Shown piece by piece: positions 37,028 to 45,334 of a stretch of DNA of 64,000 nt. A model generated the notes under the pieces. It saw only the letters and a program-made list of their open reading frames with translations, was not told the origin of the DNA and did no database searches. The stretch is from Verrucomicrobiota bacterium (GTDB taxonomy: Bacteria > Verrucomicrobiota > Verrucomicrobiia > Opitutales > Opitutaceae). The translations under genes were made by a program, and so were the position numbers. The stretch spans positions 1 through 64,000 of the forward strand of contig JACRQG010000046.1 of the NCBI GenBank assembly GCA_016222805.1. The letters run 5' to 3'. Position 1 is the stretch's first letter. Each line of letters starts with the position of its first letter.

Positions 37028-38224
37028 TCAGGGGCTCCAGACACTCGCCTGCATTGCGGCGGAGTCCACCGACCCGATCTGGCGGCTGTTTCCTGTCTCC
37101 GTATCGAGAATACAGAGGTAACTCGAGACCCGGTCCCGCGCGGTGTAGACGAGGTGCCGCCCGTCCGGCAGCCAGCTCGGCTCCACCCCGTCGAAGCTGG
37201 CCTTCGACACGACCTTGCCGCTGCCGGTCGCCAGATCAAACACGGCGATCTGATACTGGCGCCCGAGGCGGACCGTGCAGGCGATCTTGTTGCGATCCGT
37301 CCGGCTCCAGTCGGGTTCCGCGGCGTACGTGCCGAGATTCAGCTGCAGCCGGCGGGGCGCGCCACCCGCCACGGACATCACGTACAACTGGGGCCCGGGC
37401 TCCATCGCGAAGACCAGCTGGCTGCCGTCGGGCGACCAGCACGGAGAGGACTTGACCGCATCGGACCGCGTCTTGCGCGCCGGCTGACGGCCCTGCGCAT
37501 TGGTGACGTAGATCTCCGGAGAGCCCTCGCCGGTCATCACCACGGCCATCTGCTGGCCGTTCGGGCTGAAGCGCGCTCCGCTATTGGTGCCGCGAAAGCT
37601 GACCAGGGTCTCGCGTCCGCCCGTGGCGACGTTGGTGGCAAAGACATCCGGCGCGTTGGACCGGAAGAAGCTCGTATAGACGACGCGGCTGCCGTCCGGG
37701 CTCCATCGGGGTGTGAGCACATGTCCCCCGTCGCGCGTCAACTGCTTCGCTTCGCCAAAAAACCGATCCGAGGCGTAGACCTCCGTCCTGCCCGTGCGCT
37801 TGGACACGAAGGCCAGCCGGGAAGTGAAAAAGCCCCGCAAGCCGAGGCCGTTGGTTTTCGCCACCGCCACATCCGCCGCGCGCAGCAGCGCCTGGCGGGC
37901 GGTCGCGCCGGCGACGGTCTCGGAGTGCACCGGAGTGCCGGCGGCACCGCGGGTGATGTCGACGCGCACCTGGTTGCCGCCCGCGGCGGTGAACTTGAAC
38001 TCATACGCCTGGCCGCTCGCCACCAACCGATAGCGGCCATGGCTGTTGAAGGCGGTCTGCGCCAGCGCCTGCAGCTCCGGCGAACTGCCTACCACCCGGA
38101 CCGCGATGGCCGCCCCGCTGACGTCGACCCGCACCTCACCGATGTTGCGGGCGCCCTGCGCACCAAGTGGAAGGGCCAGCATCAGGCCGGCGACGGAGAG
38201 GAGGAAAAGGCGGAACGAGCTCAT
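37028..38224 (-). CDS. TolB-like beta-propeller periplasmic protein
   Basis: A 398-residue protein with a signal peptide (LFLLSVAGLMLALPLGAQG). A TolB N-terminal-like alpha/beta domain (about 25-130) is followed by a six-bladed propeller with repeated TPRWSPDGSRVVYTS, SGARFSPNGQQMAV, SSPCWSPDGSQLVF and EPSWLPDGRHLVYT blades. In proteobacteria TolB works with Pal and TolA at the outer membrane; here no tolA, tolQ, tolR or pal is adjacent, so the exact role is open. The stop lies just past the sodA terminator. Confidence 0.88.
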   Translation of the reverse strand: MSSFRLFLLSVAGLMLALPLGAQGARNIGEVRVDVSGAAIAVRVVGSSPELQALAQTAFNSHGRYRLVASGQAYEFKFTAAGGNQVRVDITRGAAGTPVHSETVAGATARQALLRAADVAVAKTNGLGLRGFFTSRLAFVSKRTGRTEVYASDRFFGEAKQLTRDGGHVLTPRWSPDGSRVVYTSFFRSNAPDVFATNVATGGRETLVSFRGTNSGARFSPNGQQMAVVMTGEGSPEIYVTNAQGRQPARKTRSDAVKSSPCWSPDGSQLVFAMEPGPQLYVMSVAGGAPRRLQLNLGTYAAEPDWSRTDRNKIACTVRLGRQYQIAVFDLATGSGKVVSKASFDGVEPSWLPDGRHLVYTARDRVSSYLCILDTETGNSRQIGSVDSAAMQASVWSP

Positions 38225-38324
38225 GGTGGTGCGGGATCGCGCGAAGGACGGTGGAATGGGGCATTTCTATTTGCGCCGCGCCCCGCCATAACAACTCTTA
38301 TTTCCGCAATTCGCACCCACCACC

Positions 38325-39428
38325 GTGACACCCGACGAAATCAAGGAACACCTCAAGCAAGTGAAGTACCCCGGATTCAGCCGCGACATCGTGTCGTTCG
38401 GGCTGGTCCGCTCGGCGGGGTTCTTCGACGGCACAATCAAGGTGTCGCTCACCCTTACCACCGGAGACGCCAAAGTGCCTCTCCAGATCAAGTCGGAGGT
38501 CGAGCGGGTCCTGCGCGGGCTTCCCGGCGTGAAGGACCTGCTGGTCGAGATCGCCGTGGCGCCAACACGGCAGGCTCCGGCCGGGGGCGTGGCGGGTTCG
38601 CAAGCCCCGGGAGCGGCCGCGCCGGGCGCCCCCCGCCCCATCCGCCACGCCGTCGCCATCGCCTCCGGCAAGGGCGGCGTCGGGAAAAGCACCTTTGCGG
38701 TCAATCTCGCCTGCGCCGCCGCGCAGGTATTCACCCGGCAGGGCCGGCCCGGACGAGTGGGCCTCATGGACTGCGACATCTACGGACCCAGCGTGCCGCT
38801 GATGATGGGCTTGAGCGGGCGGCCGGAGGTCGAAGGCGAAGGGGCGGAAGCCCTCCTCATTCCGATGGAGGCGCACGGGGTCAAGGTGATGAGCATGGGG
38901 TTCCTGGTGGACGACAACACCCCGATCATCTGGCGGGGCCCGATGATCATGAAGACCGTGCAGCAGTTCGTGCAGAACGTGAAATGGGGTGACCTCGATT
39001 TGCTCCTCGTCGATCTGCCCCCCGGGACGGGCGACGCCCAGCTTTCGCTCGCGCAGACATTGCCCCTGGACGGGGCCGTCCTCGTGACGACCCCTCAGGC
39101 CGCCGCCACCAACGTCGCCCGCAAGGGCGGGCTGATGTTCCAGAAGGTCAACGTCCCCGTGCTCGGCGTCGCCGAGAACATGAGCTACTTCGTCGATCCG
39201 GCCGGGGTTCGCCACAACCTCTTCGGCACGGGCGGCGGGGTGGTCACCGCTGAAAAACTGGGGACGTCACTGCTGGGCCAGGTGCCGCTCTTTCCCGAGA
39301 TTCGCGCGGGCGGCGACCAGGGCACTCCGGTGGTGGTTTCCGCACCGGACGGAGCCGCCGGAACGGTCTTCCGCGAGATTGCGGAGGCGCTGATGACCCG
39401 TCTGAACGCTGCTTCTGCCCGCGGCTAG
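38325..39428 (+). CDS. Mrp/ApbC-type iron-sulfur carrier ATPase, CxxC missing
   Basis: A P-loop ATPase of 367 residues. The N-terminal MIP18/DUF59 domain (1-90) is followed by an Ala/Pro/Gly linker and the ParA-like core with Walker A SGKGGVGKSTFAVNL, LMDCDIYGPSVP, DLLLVDLPPGTGDAQLS and VTTPQAAA. In most Mrp proteins a CxxC pair before IFGxGG binds the bridging cluster; here the segment reads NMSYFVDPAGVRHNLFGTGGG, with both Cys absent. The start codon is GTG 38325. It may be an Mrp that transfers clusters by another site or has a different cargo. Confidence 0.93.
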   Translation: MTPDEIKEHLKQVKYPGFSRDIVSFGLVRSAGFFDGTIKVSLTLTTGDAKVPLQIKSEVERVLRGLPGVKDLLVEIAVAPTRQAPAGGVAGSQAPGAAAPGAPRPIRHAVAIASGKGGVGKSTFAVNLACAAAQVFTRQGRPGRVGLMDCDIYGPSVPLMMGLSGRPEVEGEGAEALLIPMEAHGVKVMSMGFLVDDNTPIIWRGPMIMKTVQQFVQNVKWGDLDLLLVDLPPGTGDAQLSLAQTLPLDGAVLVTTPQAAATNVARKGGLMFQKVNVPVLGVAENMSYFVDPAGVRHNLFGTGGGVVTAEKLGTSLLGQVPLFPEIRAGGDQGTPVVVSAPDGAAGTVFREIAEALMTRLNAASARG

Positions 39429-39495
39429 TTACGTTTAGGTGACACCGCGGGAATTGACAGGCGTCCCGGCAACGCTCTCATTGCCGCAGCGCTAC

Positions 39496-39777
39496 ATGAG
39501 TCACCGAACTCCAGAATCTCCGACTTCCCGTGAGTTCGTGAAGCAGTCGAGTCTCTACCAGGAGTTCCTCGCAGAGCGGGAGGAAATTCTGAAGCACAAG
39601 TGGATTGAGTCGGAACGCCTTGGGTATGACATCGGCTTCGAGCGCGCGCTCCTCGACTGGATCCGGAAGCACCGCGAAAGCTGGCGGGCGGCCCGCCGGC
39701 AGCAACAGGGGCAGATGACGTCGGGTAACTCCGCGACACCGTTTGCCACCCCGCCGGGGGAAAAACGCTCCGAATAA
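39496..39777 (+). CDS. Small conserved-looking protein of unknown function
   Basis: A 93-residue soluble protein. The central segment HKWIESERLGYDIGFERALLDWIRKHRESWRAARR (residues about 28-62, shown in part: SERLGYDIGFERALLDW) is helical, charged and well ordered. The C-terminal 25 residues are Gly/Ser/Pro-rich. It resembles a short family I have seen in other bacteria but cannot name with confidence. ATG 39496 follows mrp by 67 bases, and the bidirectional terminator follows its stop. Confidence 0.7.
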   Translation: MSHRTPESPTSREFVKQSSLYQEFLAEREEILKHKWIESERLGYDIGFERALLDWIRKHRESWRAARRQQQGQMTSGNSATPFATPPGEKRSE

Positions 39778-39787
39778 GGGCAAAACA

Positions 39788-39819
39788 AAAGCCGGGCGAA
39801 AGGCCCGGCTTTGTTGTTT
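39788..39819. terminator. Bidirectional intrinsic terminator
   Basis: 10-bp perfect stem (aaagccgggc / gcccggcttt), loop gaaag, with an A-rich run before it and ttgttgttt after. It separates the plus-strand 93-residue gene from convergent rpmG and should stop both. Confidence 0.85.
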
Positions 39820-39851
39820 CCGTGCGGCGATTGAGGGCCGCTCCCTGAACG

Positions 39852-40016
39852 TTACTTGATTTCCTTGTGGAGCGTGTGCCGCTTGAGGAACGGGTTGTAC
39901 TTCTTCTTCTCGATTCGCTCCGTCACCGTCTTTTTGTTGCGAAACGTGAGGTAACGGGAGGCCGGTTTGCCCTCTTTCTTGGCTTCAGTGCACTCCAAAG
40001 TGACTTGTTCTTGCAT
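39852..40016 (-). CDS. rpmG: 50S ribosomal protein L33
   Basis: A 54-residue ribosomal protein of the large subunit near the E site. [39 protein letters not shown] and [12 protein letters not shown] are standard L33. It lacks the zinc-type CxxC pairs, having a single Cys. ATG 40016 was chosen over the upstream one at 40046. Confidence 0.96.
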   Translation of the reverse strand: MQEQVTLECTEAKKEGKPASRYLTFRNKKTVTERIEKKKYNPFLKRHTLHKEIK

Positions 40017-40069
40017 CGTGGTAAGTGGTTTGAAGGGCGAGAGCAAAGGACCGCCATCGCCCGGTGCAA

Positions 40070-40837
40070 CTACAATCTACGCTCTGTCGGTGGGGGGGCC
40101 GCGACCGCCGGCGCCGTCACCTTGGGACGCGAAAAGGTCCCGACGCTGATCTCGGGGTTGGGCTCGATCCGCGTGATTTTCGTTTGCTGCGTGGCCTTGC
40201 CGTCCACGGCCAGGGTAATCGAGTGCGGCAGCAAGACCCCTTCCACCGGGCGAAAGTCGTCGTAATGGGTTACCAACTGGACGCGCCGTCCCCCCGCGCT
40301 TTCCCGATGCTCCACCCGCATCACGATGAAGAAAGTCTCGTCGTCCAGAAGGACCGAAAAGGTCTCGGCGAACTTCCGGGTGACCAGGACCCGGAGCAGC
40401 TTCCGGCCGTCGACGGTCATCTCGCCGGCATAGTCGAGCGTATATCCCCGCTCCGCCGCGGCGACCAGGGGGTCGTCAAACTCGGAGTCGGCGAGAAACG
40501 TTCGGGCGGAGGCCTCATTCATCGGCCGGTACTGCGGGGGCCACTTCCCGGTGTCGAACTCCCACGGCGGTTCCTCGCCGTCCGTGCCCTGCACCAGGGT
40601 GCGGCCGCCCAACTCCGTCTCCAGCCTCAGATTCGCGGGCCGCGCCGCCAGGAGCGTGAAGCGCACCTGCCCCTTGCCGGTGGCGACGTGACCGGTGGCG
40701 CGGATCGACTTCAGGGCGGCGATCCGCTTGGCGCCGCCAATCGCCTCCACGTGGATCCGGGCCAGCTCCGCCGCGCGATCGGCCCGCAGCGCCGTCGAAG
40801 CGACCAGGGCGAGAAAGGCGAACCGAAGGAAACGCAT
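40070..40837 (-). CDS. LolA-like periplasmic lipoprotein-carrier-type protein
   Basis: A 255-residue protein with a signal peptide ([18 protein letters not shown]). The pattern [23 protein letters not shown], then [18 protein letters not shown] and a late [17 protein letters not shown], is typical of the LolA-fold family seen in outer-membrane lipid or lipoprotein transport. It is not a classic LolA and may sort lipids or hydrolyse nothing. The tail is Pro/Ala-rich. Oppositely oriented to the metallophosphoesterase, 101 bases apart. Confidence 0.7.
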   Translation of the reverse strand: MRFLRFAFLALVASTALRADRAAELARIHVEAIGGAKRIAALKSIRATGHVATGKGQVRFTLLAARPANLRLETELGGRTLVQGTDGEEPPWEFDTGKWPPQYRPMNEASARTFLADSEFDDPLVAAAERGYTLDYAGEMTVDGRKLLRVLVTRKFAETFSVLLDDETFFIVMRVEHRESAGGRRVQLVTHYDDFRPVEGVLLPHSITLAVDGKATQQTKITRIEPNPEISVGTFSRPKVTAPAVAAPPPTERRL

Positions 40838-40938
40838 GGCTCCGACGCTGGAGCAACCGCCGGCAGGCGACAAGTCCGCGCGGGACTCTCTTTGCGGTTG
40901 TTCCGCTGCCGGACCCGTCCTACGAAGCTGATCGCCAC

Positions 40939-41769
40939 GTGCCCGCACCACTCACCCGCATCTTCTCCGACATTCACTTTGGTGATCGGGCCAGTAACGT
41001 CCATCAACTGGCGCAACTCGACCCCCTGCTCGACGGCGTGCACCACCTGGTGCTGAACGGCGACACGCTCGACACGCGCCCGTCGGAGGATCCTCTCCAT
41101 ACCCAACGGTGCCGCGTGGCCGTGGCGGAGTACTTTGCCCGGCGGGTGGCTCGGGTGACTTTTGTCACCGGAAACCACGACGCCGATTTCTCCCCGTGCC
41201 ACCATCTCGACCTCGCGGCCGGCGACGTCTTTGCCATCCATGGCGACATCTGTTTTCCGAACCTGGTCCCCTGGAGCCGGGATGCACCAATCGCCGCCGC
41301 GCGGATCGAGGCGGGTCTGGCGGCGCTCGACGCGAACAGCCGGGAAGACCTGGACCGGCGCCTGGAGGTCTTTCGTCGCGTGGCGATGACCCTGCCCCAG
41401 CGGCATCAGTCGGAACATCACAGCCTGCGTTACACCCTCCGATACCTCGCCGATACCGTCTGGCCCCCGCATCGGTTCCTCCTGGTCATGCACGCGTGGC
41501 GCGTCATGCCACGGCGCGCGCTGGCGCTGCGGGACCGCTACCGCCCGCGGGCCCGCTTTGTCGTCAATGGCCACACCCATCAGCCGGGAGTCTGGCGGCT
41601 CCCGGAAGGCGTCACCGTCATCAACACGGGGTCGTTCACGCTGCCCCTGGGCGCATTCGCGGTGGACTTGAGCGACTCCAGCCTGCGGGTACGGCGAATC
41701 TCCCGGCGGGGACGCGAGTTTCATCCCGACGCAATTGTGGCGGAGTTTGCGCTCGCCGCGCCGGCCTGA
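40939..41769 (+). CDS. Calcineurin-like metallophosphoesterase
   Basis: A 276-residue enzyme with all five metal motifs: FSDIHFGD, LNGDTLD, VTGNHDADF, AIHGD and VNGHTHQPG. Related members include LpxH-like UDP-diacylglucosamine hydrolases and phosphodiesterases; the wording fits a broad LpxH/YfcE-type group without naming the substrate. It starts with GTG at 40939. The small gene at 41788 follows by 18 bases with a good ribosome-binding site (gaaagga), so the pair is likely cotranscribed. Confidence 0.85.
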   Translation: MPAPLTRIFSDIHFGDRASNVHQLAQLDPLLDGVHHLVLNGDTLDTRPSEDPLHTQRCRVAVAEYFARRVARVTFVTGNHDADFSPCHHLDLAAGDVFAIHGDICFPNLVPWSRDAPIAAARIEAGLAALDANSREDLDRRLEVFRRVAMTLPQRHQSEHHSLRYTLRYLADTVWPPHRFLLVMHAWRVMPRRALALRDRYRPRARFVVNGHTHQPGVWRLPEGVTVINTGSFTLPLGAFAVDLSDSSLRVRRISRRGREFHPDAIVAEFALAAPA

Positions 41770-41787
41770 TTCCCCGAAAGGAAGCGC

Positions 41788-42081
41788 ATGAGCATCGAGT
41801 TTGGTTGGTGGAACCGGGATGACGAGGGCCGCAAGTTCGAGGTCCATGTCGCGATCCACGGTGGCAACATCGAATGGACCCGCCACCAAGGACATCACAC
41901 CCCGTGGGAGCCTTACGAGCCCAACGACGATGATCGCGCCCGGCTGGTCGAGGAGGCGGGGCGCCGCCTGCCCCGGCGCCTGATCACGCAACGGCAGTTC
42001 GACGAGATCCAAAGCCTCAGCCAGCGGACGGGGCCCGGCGGCATTTCCGGGCGTCGGTACCGGCCTTCGCCGGAAATCTAG
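41788..42081 (+). CDS. Small hypothetical protein
   Basis: A 97-residue soluble protein. The first half (GWWNRDDEGRKFEVHVAIHGG, residues 6-26) looks like a beta hairpin; the second is helical with ITQRQFDEIQSLSQR. Charged, with several Trp and His. No family recognised. A clear ribosome-binding site and tight spacing behind the phosphoesterase support expression. Confidence 0.65.
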   Translation: MSIEFGWWNRDDEGRKFEVHVAIHGGNIEWTRHQGHHTPWEPYEPNDDDRARLVEEAGRRLPRRLITQRQFDEIQSLSQRTGPGGISGRRYRPSPEI

Positions 42082-42187
42082 GGCCCTTTCGCTTGGTCGA
42101 TGGCTGCGCTTGCGCCGCCGGCGAAGGCGTGGCCTCCCGAGAATCACGGGGCGTAGCCGGGGTGCCCTCCCTCGTGCTCGCGAGGCG

Positions 42188-42715
42188 TCAGGCTAACCGG
42201 CGGGCCACCTCCGGCCAGAGGAGGCGGAACGAGCTGCAAAACTCCTCCGGGCGGTTCGTTACCCGGGTGGAAACCTCGGCGGGGGCCACCCACTCGCCAT
42301 AGAGGATCTCGTCGGGATCGACGCGCACCGCCCCGTCGTGGCGCAGCCGGTAGACCCAGACGAATTCCCAGCCGGTCGCTTCGCAGGCCTCCAGCCGGAA
42401 CCACCGCTCCGGAGGCGGTCCCCCCTCGGTCACCACGCCAATCTCCTCCTGGAGTTCACGCACCGCCGCGGCATCGTAGTCCTCACCGGCGTCGAGATGG
42501 CCCGAGCAGGACGAATCCCAGAGCCCGGGCGAAGTGTCCTTGGAGAAGGACCGCCGTTGCAGAAAGACCCGGCCTTCGCCGTCAAATACCATCACATGCA
42601 CCGCCCGGTGCCAGAGGCCCTGGGTGTGCACGTCGCGCCGGGTCGCACGACGAATGACTTCGTCCCGTTCGTTGACGACATCGAACCACTCCTCGGCGGT
42701 GTGCACGGCCGACAC
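42188..42715 (-). CDS. Nudix hydrolase, IDI/YfcD-like
   Basis: A 175-residue Nudix enzyme. The Nudix box is GHLDAGEDYDAAAVRELQEE, ending IGV. The N-terminal EWFDVVNERDEVIRRATR and WHRAVHVMVFDGEGRVFLQ are typical of the YfcD/IDI-like group that includes isopentenyl diphosphate isomerase, but a specific substrate is not evident. The GTG at 42715 (SAVHTAEEWF) is preferred; an open extension to 42778 has no ribosome-binding signal. Confidence 0.88.
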   Translation of the reverse strand: MSAVHTAEEWFDVVNERDEVIRRATRRDVHTQGLWHRAVHVMVFDGEGRVFLQRRSFSKDTSPGLWDSSCSGHLDAGEDYDAAAVRELQEEIGVVTEGGPPPERWFRLEACEATGWEFVWVYRLRHDGAVRVDPDEILYGEWVAPAEVSTRVTNRPEEFCSSFRLLWPEVARRLA

Positions 42716-43056
42716 CAAGCCCGCTGGGCGCCCGCAAGTAAAGCCCGCGGTCGGGAACAGGTCGCCGAAACCGCCCACACCTTTCGGTCCGAAAGGCCGA
42801 CACTGACGGAAAAACCAGTGACCGATGAGACCGAAATCGCGCCGTGACCGTCTTGCAAGGATCCGCTAGAAATCTCGCCGCCCGAACCTCGTGATGAACT
42901 GGTCAAGTTTCCCCAACCCGCGAACCACGGATGGACCTTGGTCTACGCGGACGGAGGTCGCCCCAGCCGGGTCCCATCGCGGTCGTTCGTGGTTTGGAGA
43001 GTCCGAGGCGCTGCCCCGCTAGCAGGACCTTCCGCTTCCGCAGTCTTATCTGCCCC
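42716..43056. other. Divergent intergenic region
   Basis: 341 bases between the Nudix gene (minus) and the first gene of the polysaccharide locus (plus). It should contain both promoters. No tRNA, hairpin with T run, or repeat was recognised, and I cannot place -35/-10 boxes with confidence in this GC-rich sequence. Confidence 0.5.
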
Positions 43057-44409
43057 ATGCGCACCACCCGTCGTCGCTTCCTGGAAACCGGCACCGGCCT
43101 CGCCGGTTCCCTGTTGATTCTGCCCCGCGGTCTCCGCGGGCAGGGAGGAATCCTCCCCAATTCGCGCCTGCAACTGGCCCTCGTGGGCGTAGGCGGCCGC
43201 GGCATGGCGGCCCTAAGCGCGCTCCAGGGGGAGCAGATCGTGGCGTTCTGCGATGTGGATCACGATCGCGCGCGGGCGAACCCCACGGATGGCACGAAGA
43301 TCCGCTCCGTCTTCCAGCGCTTCGGCGGCACCCGCTGGTTTCATGACTATCGCGTGATGTTCGAACAGATGGCCGACCAGATCGACGCGGTCGTGGTGAG
43401 CGTGCCGGACCACATGCACTACGCCATCGGGATGGCGGCCCTGCGGCACCGGAAACACCTGTACGTGGAGAAGCCCCTTTGTCGCTGCATCACTGAGGTG
43501 CGCGCCCTGCACGCCGCCGCGCGGCAGGCGGGAGTGGTCACCCAGATGGGCAACCAGGGACGATCGGCGGACGGGATTCGGCTGGCCCGCGAGTGGGTCC
43601 AGGCCGGCCTGATTGGCGACGTCCACACCGTGCACGCGTGGAACAGTTCCCCGAGTCGTTCCTATTCGCACGAAGCGCCGCCCGAGGGCACCGAGACGCC
43701 GCCCTCGAGCCTGCGGTACGACCTCTGGCTGGGTGTCGCTCCCGAGCGCCCCTACCGGAAGGTTCGCAGCCACGGTTCCTGGCGAGGGTTCCCGGAGTAC
43801 GGGACGGGGCGCATCGGAGACTGGGTGTGCCATCAGGTGGACGCCGCGAAGTATGCGCTGGACCTCGGGGCCCCGCTGAGCGTGGAGGCCGCCAGCACGG
43901 AACCGCGGCCGGACACCTTCCCGTCACTCAATACGGTCACCTGGCGTTTTGCCGCCCGCGGACCCCGGCCTCCCGTCGAGGTGAAGTGGTTCGACGGCGG
44001 CCTGCTGCCGCCGGAGCCCGCCCCGGGATTCAAGTTTGGCAGCGCTGGCGGGAGCATTTTCTACGGCACCAAGGGCATCATGCACGTGGGCTCACACAGT
44101 AGCTCGGCCCGGCTCGTGCCTGAAGCGGAAATGACCGCCCGGCGCGGCTCGCTGCCGCCGAAGACCCTGCCACGCGTCACGGGCGGCCCGCACCTGGAAT
44201 GGGTCAACGCGATCCGCCAGGGGCGGCGCTGCGGTTCCGATTTCGACTACTCGGCGCCGCTGGCCGAAATCGCCCTGCTGGGCCTCGCAGCGATCCGCGC
44301 CCGTACGCGCCTGGAATGGGATGCCTCCCGGGGACGGGTGACCAACCACGAGTGGGCCAACCAGTTCATTGGCCCGGGGTATGACTACCGTCCGGGCTGG
44401 GGCGTGTAG
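43057..44409 (+). CDS. Tat-exported Gfo/Idh/MocA-family oxidoreductase
   Basis: A 450-residue protein with a twin-arginine signal (TTRRRFLETGTGLAGSLL). The NAD(P) domain opens with LALVGVGGRGMAAL and continues through VVVSVPDHMHYAIGMAAL and LYVEKPLCRCI (Lys of the EKP motif). The C-terminal part (GRIGDWVCHQVDAAKYAL) forms the beta-sheet domain. Exported members often oxidise glycosides at C3 or process sugars in the periplasm. First gene of a same-strand series with a sugar kinase and three sulfatases. Confidence 0.9.
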   Translation: MRTTRRRFLETGTGLAGSLLILPRGLRGQGGILPNSRLQLALVGVGGRGMAALSALQGEQIVAFCDVDHDRARANPTDGTKIRSVFQRFGGTRWFHDYRVMFEQMADQIDAVVVSVPDHMHYAIGMAALRHRKHLYVEKPLCRCITEVRALHAAARQAGVVTQMGNQGRSADGIRLAREWVQAGLIGDVHTVHAWNSSPSRSYSHEAPPEGTETPPSSLRYDLWLGVAPERPYRKVRSHGSWRGFPEYGTGRIGDWVCHQVDAAKYALDLGAPLSVEAASTEPRPDTFPSLNTVTWRFAARGPRPPVEVKWFDGGLLPPEPAPGFKFGSAGGSIFYGTKGIMHVGSHSSSARLVPEAEMTARRGSLPPKTLPRVTGGPHLEWVNAIRQGRRCGSDFDYSAPLAEIALLGLAAIRARTRLEWDASRGRVTNHEWANQFIGPGYDYRPGWGV

Positions 44410-44449
44410 CTCGCGCGAATCTCGGGAAACGCTCGGCCAGCCTCACCTC

Positions 44450-45334
44450 ATGCCCCTGCCCCTTGCCTTGTGCTTCGGTGAAATCCTCTGGGACTTTCTC
44501 CCGGAGGGGCTCTTTCCCGGCGGCGCGCCCTTCAATGTCGGCTATCACCTGCACCAGCAGGGTGTGCCGACCCAGCTCGTCTCCGCCGTCGGCGACGACG
44601 TGCTCGGAGAAGAGTTGCTCCGGCGCCTCACCGGCTGGGGGCTCGGCAGCGAACTGATCGCCCGTCGCGCGCAACTGCGCACCGGCTACGTCCGGGCGAC
44701 CGTGGGCGCCACCGGCGACGCGCACTACGAAATCGTCGCAGATGTCGCGTGGGATTCGATCCCGGCGACGCCGGAGGCACTGGGTGCCGCCGCGCGCGCG
44801 GGGGCCCTCGTCTTCGGTTCGCTCGCCCAGCGATCGCCGGCAAATCGGTCGGCCCTGGCGCGGCTCCTCGCCGCCCTGCCGGCCCAGGCCTGGCGGATCT
44901 TCGACGTGAATCGCCGGCCGCCCCACGATGACTTCACCCTCGTGCGCTCGCTTGCCCGCGGCGCGACCGTTCTCAAGCTCAACCACGAAGAGGCGGCCTG
45001 GCTGGCCGGCGAGGCTCTCGTCCCGGGGGGCGAGGAACGTTGGGCGCGCCAACTCGCGTCGGATTTTCGCTGTCCCTACGTCGTGGTGACCGCCGGAGAA
45101 CGCGGGGCCGGGCTCTGGCACGAGGGGCGGTGGCACTGGGAAAGCGGCCGGGTCGTCGCGGTGGTGGACACCGTTGGATCCGGGGATGCGTTTCTCGCGA
45201 GCCTGGTCGCCTCCCTGCTGGAAGGCACGCTTTCGCCCCCCGCGGCGCTGGCACGCGCCTGCCGGCTCGGTGAATGGGTCGCCTCCTGCCGGGGCGCCAC
45301 CCCACCCTACTCCTCCTTGCCTCCATGCACCTGA
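44450..45334 (+). CDS. PfkB-family carbohydrate kinase (fructokinase-like)
   Basis: A 294-residue cytoplasmic sugar kinase. LCFGEILWDFLPEG, PGGAPFNVGYHL and the C-terminal anion hole VDTVGSGDAFLASLV (Asp catalytic) are PfkB hallmarks; the order resembles fructokinases. It phosphorylates an imported sugar, probably one released by the locus. ATG 44450 follows the oxidoreductase by 40 bases, and its end overlaps the next sulfatase by 10 bases. Confidence 0.9.
   Translation: MPLPLALCFGEILWDFLPEGLFPGGAPFNVGYHLHQQGVPTQLVSAVGDDVLGEELLRRLTGWGLGSELIARRAQLRTGYVRATVGATGDAHYEIVADVAWDSIPATPEALGAAARAGALVFGSLAQRSPANRSALARLLAALPAQAWRIFDVNRRPPHDDFTLVRSLARGATVLKLNHEEAAWLAGEALVPGGEERWARQLASDFRCPYVVVTAGERGAGLWHEGRWHWESGRVVAVVDTVGSGDAFLASLVASLLEGTLSPPAALARACRLGEWVASCRGATPPYSSLPPCT

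Noticed and set aside
37236-38992. Plus-strand frame running from the TolB-like gene into mrp
   Set aside because: Shadow; the TolB-like minus frame has propeller blades and the mrp frame has Walker motifs.
42960-43050. tRNA-like stem search in the gap before the oxidoreductase
   Set aside because: No TpsiC-loop GTTCRAATCC pattern or acceptor pairing was found; no tRNA could be supported anywhere in the window.
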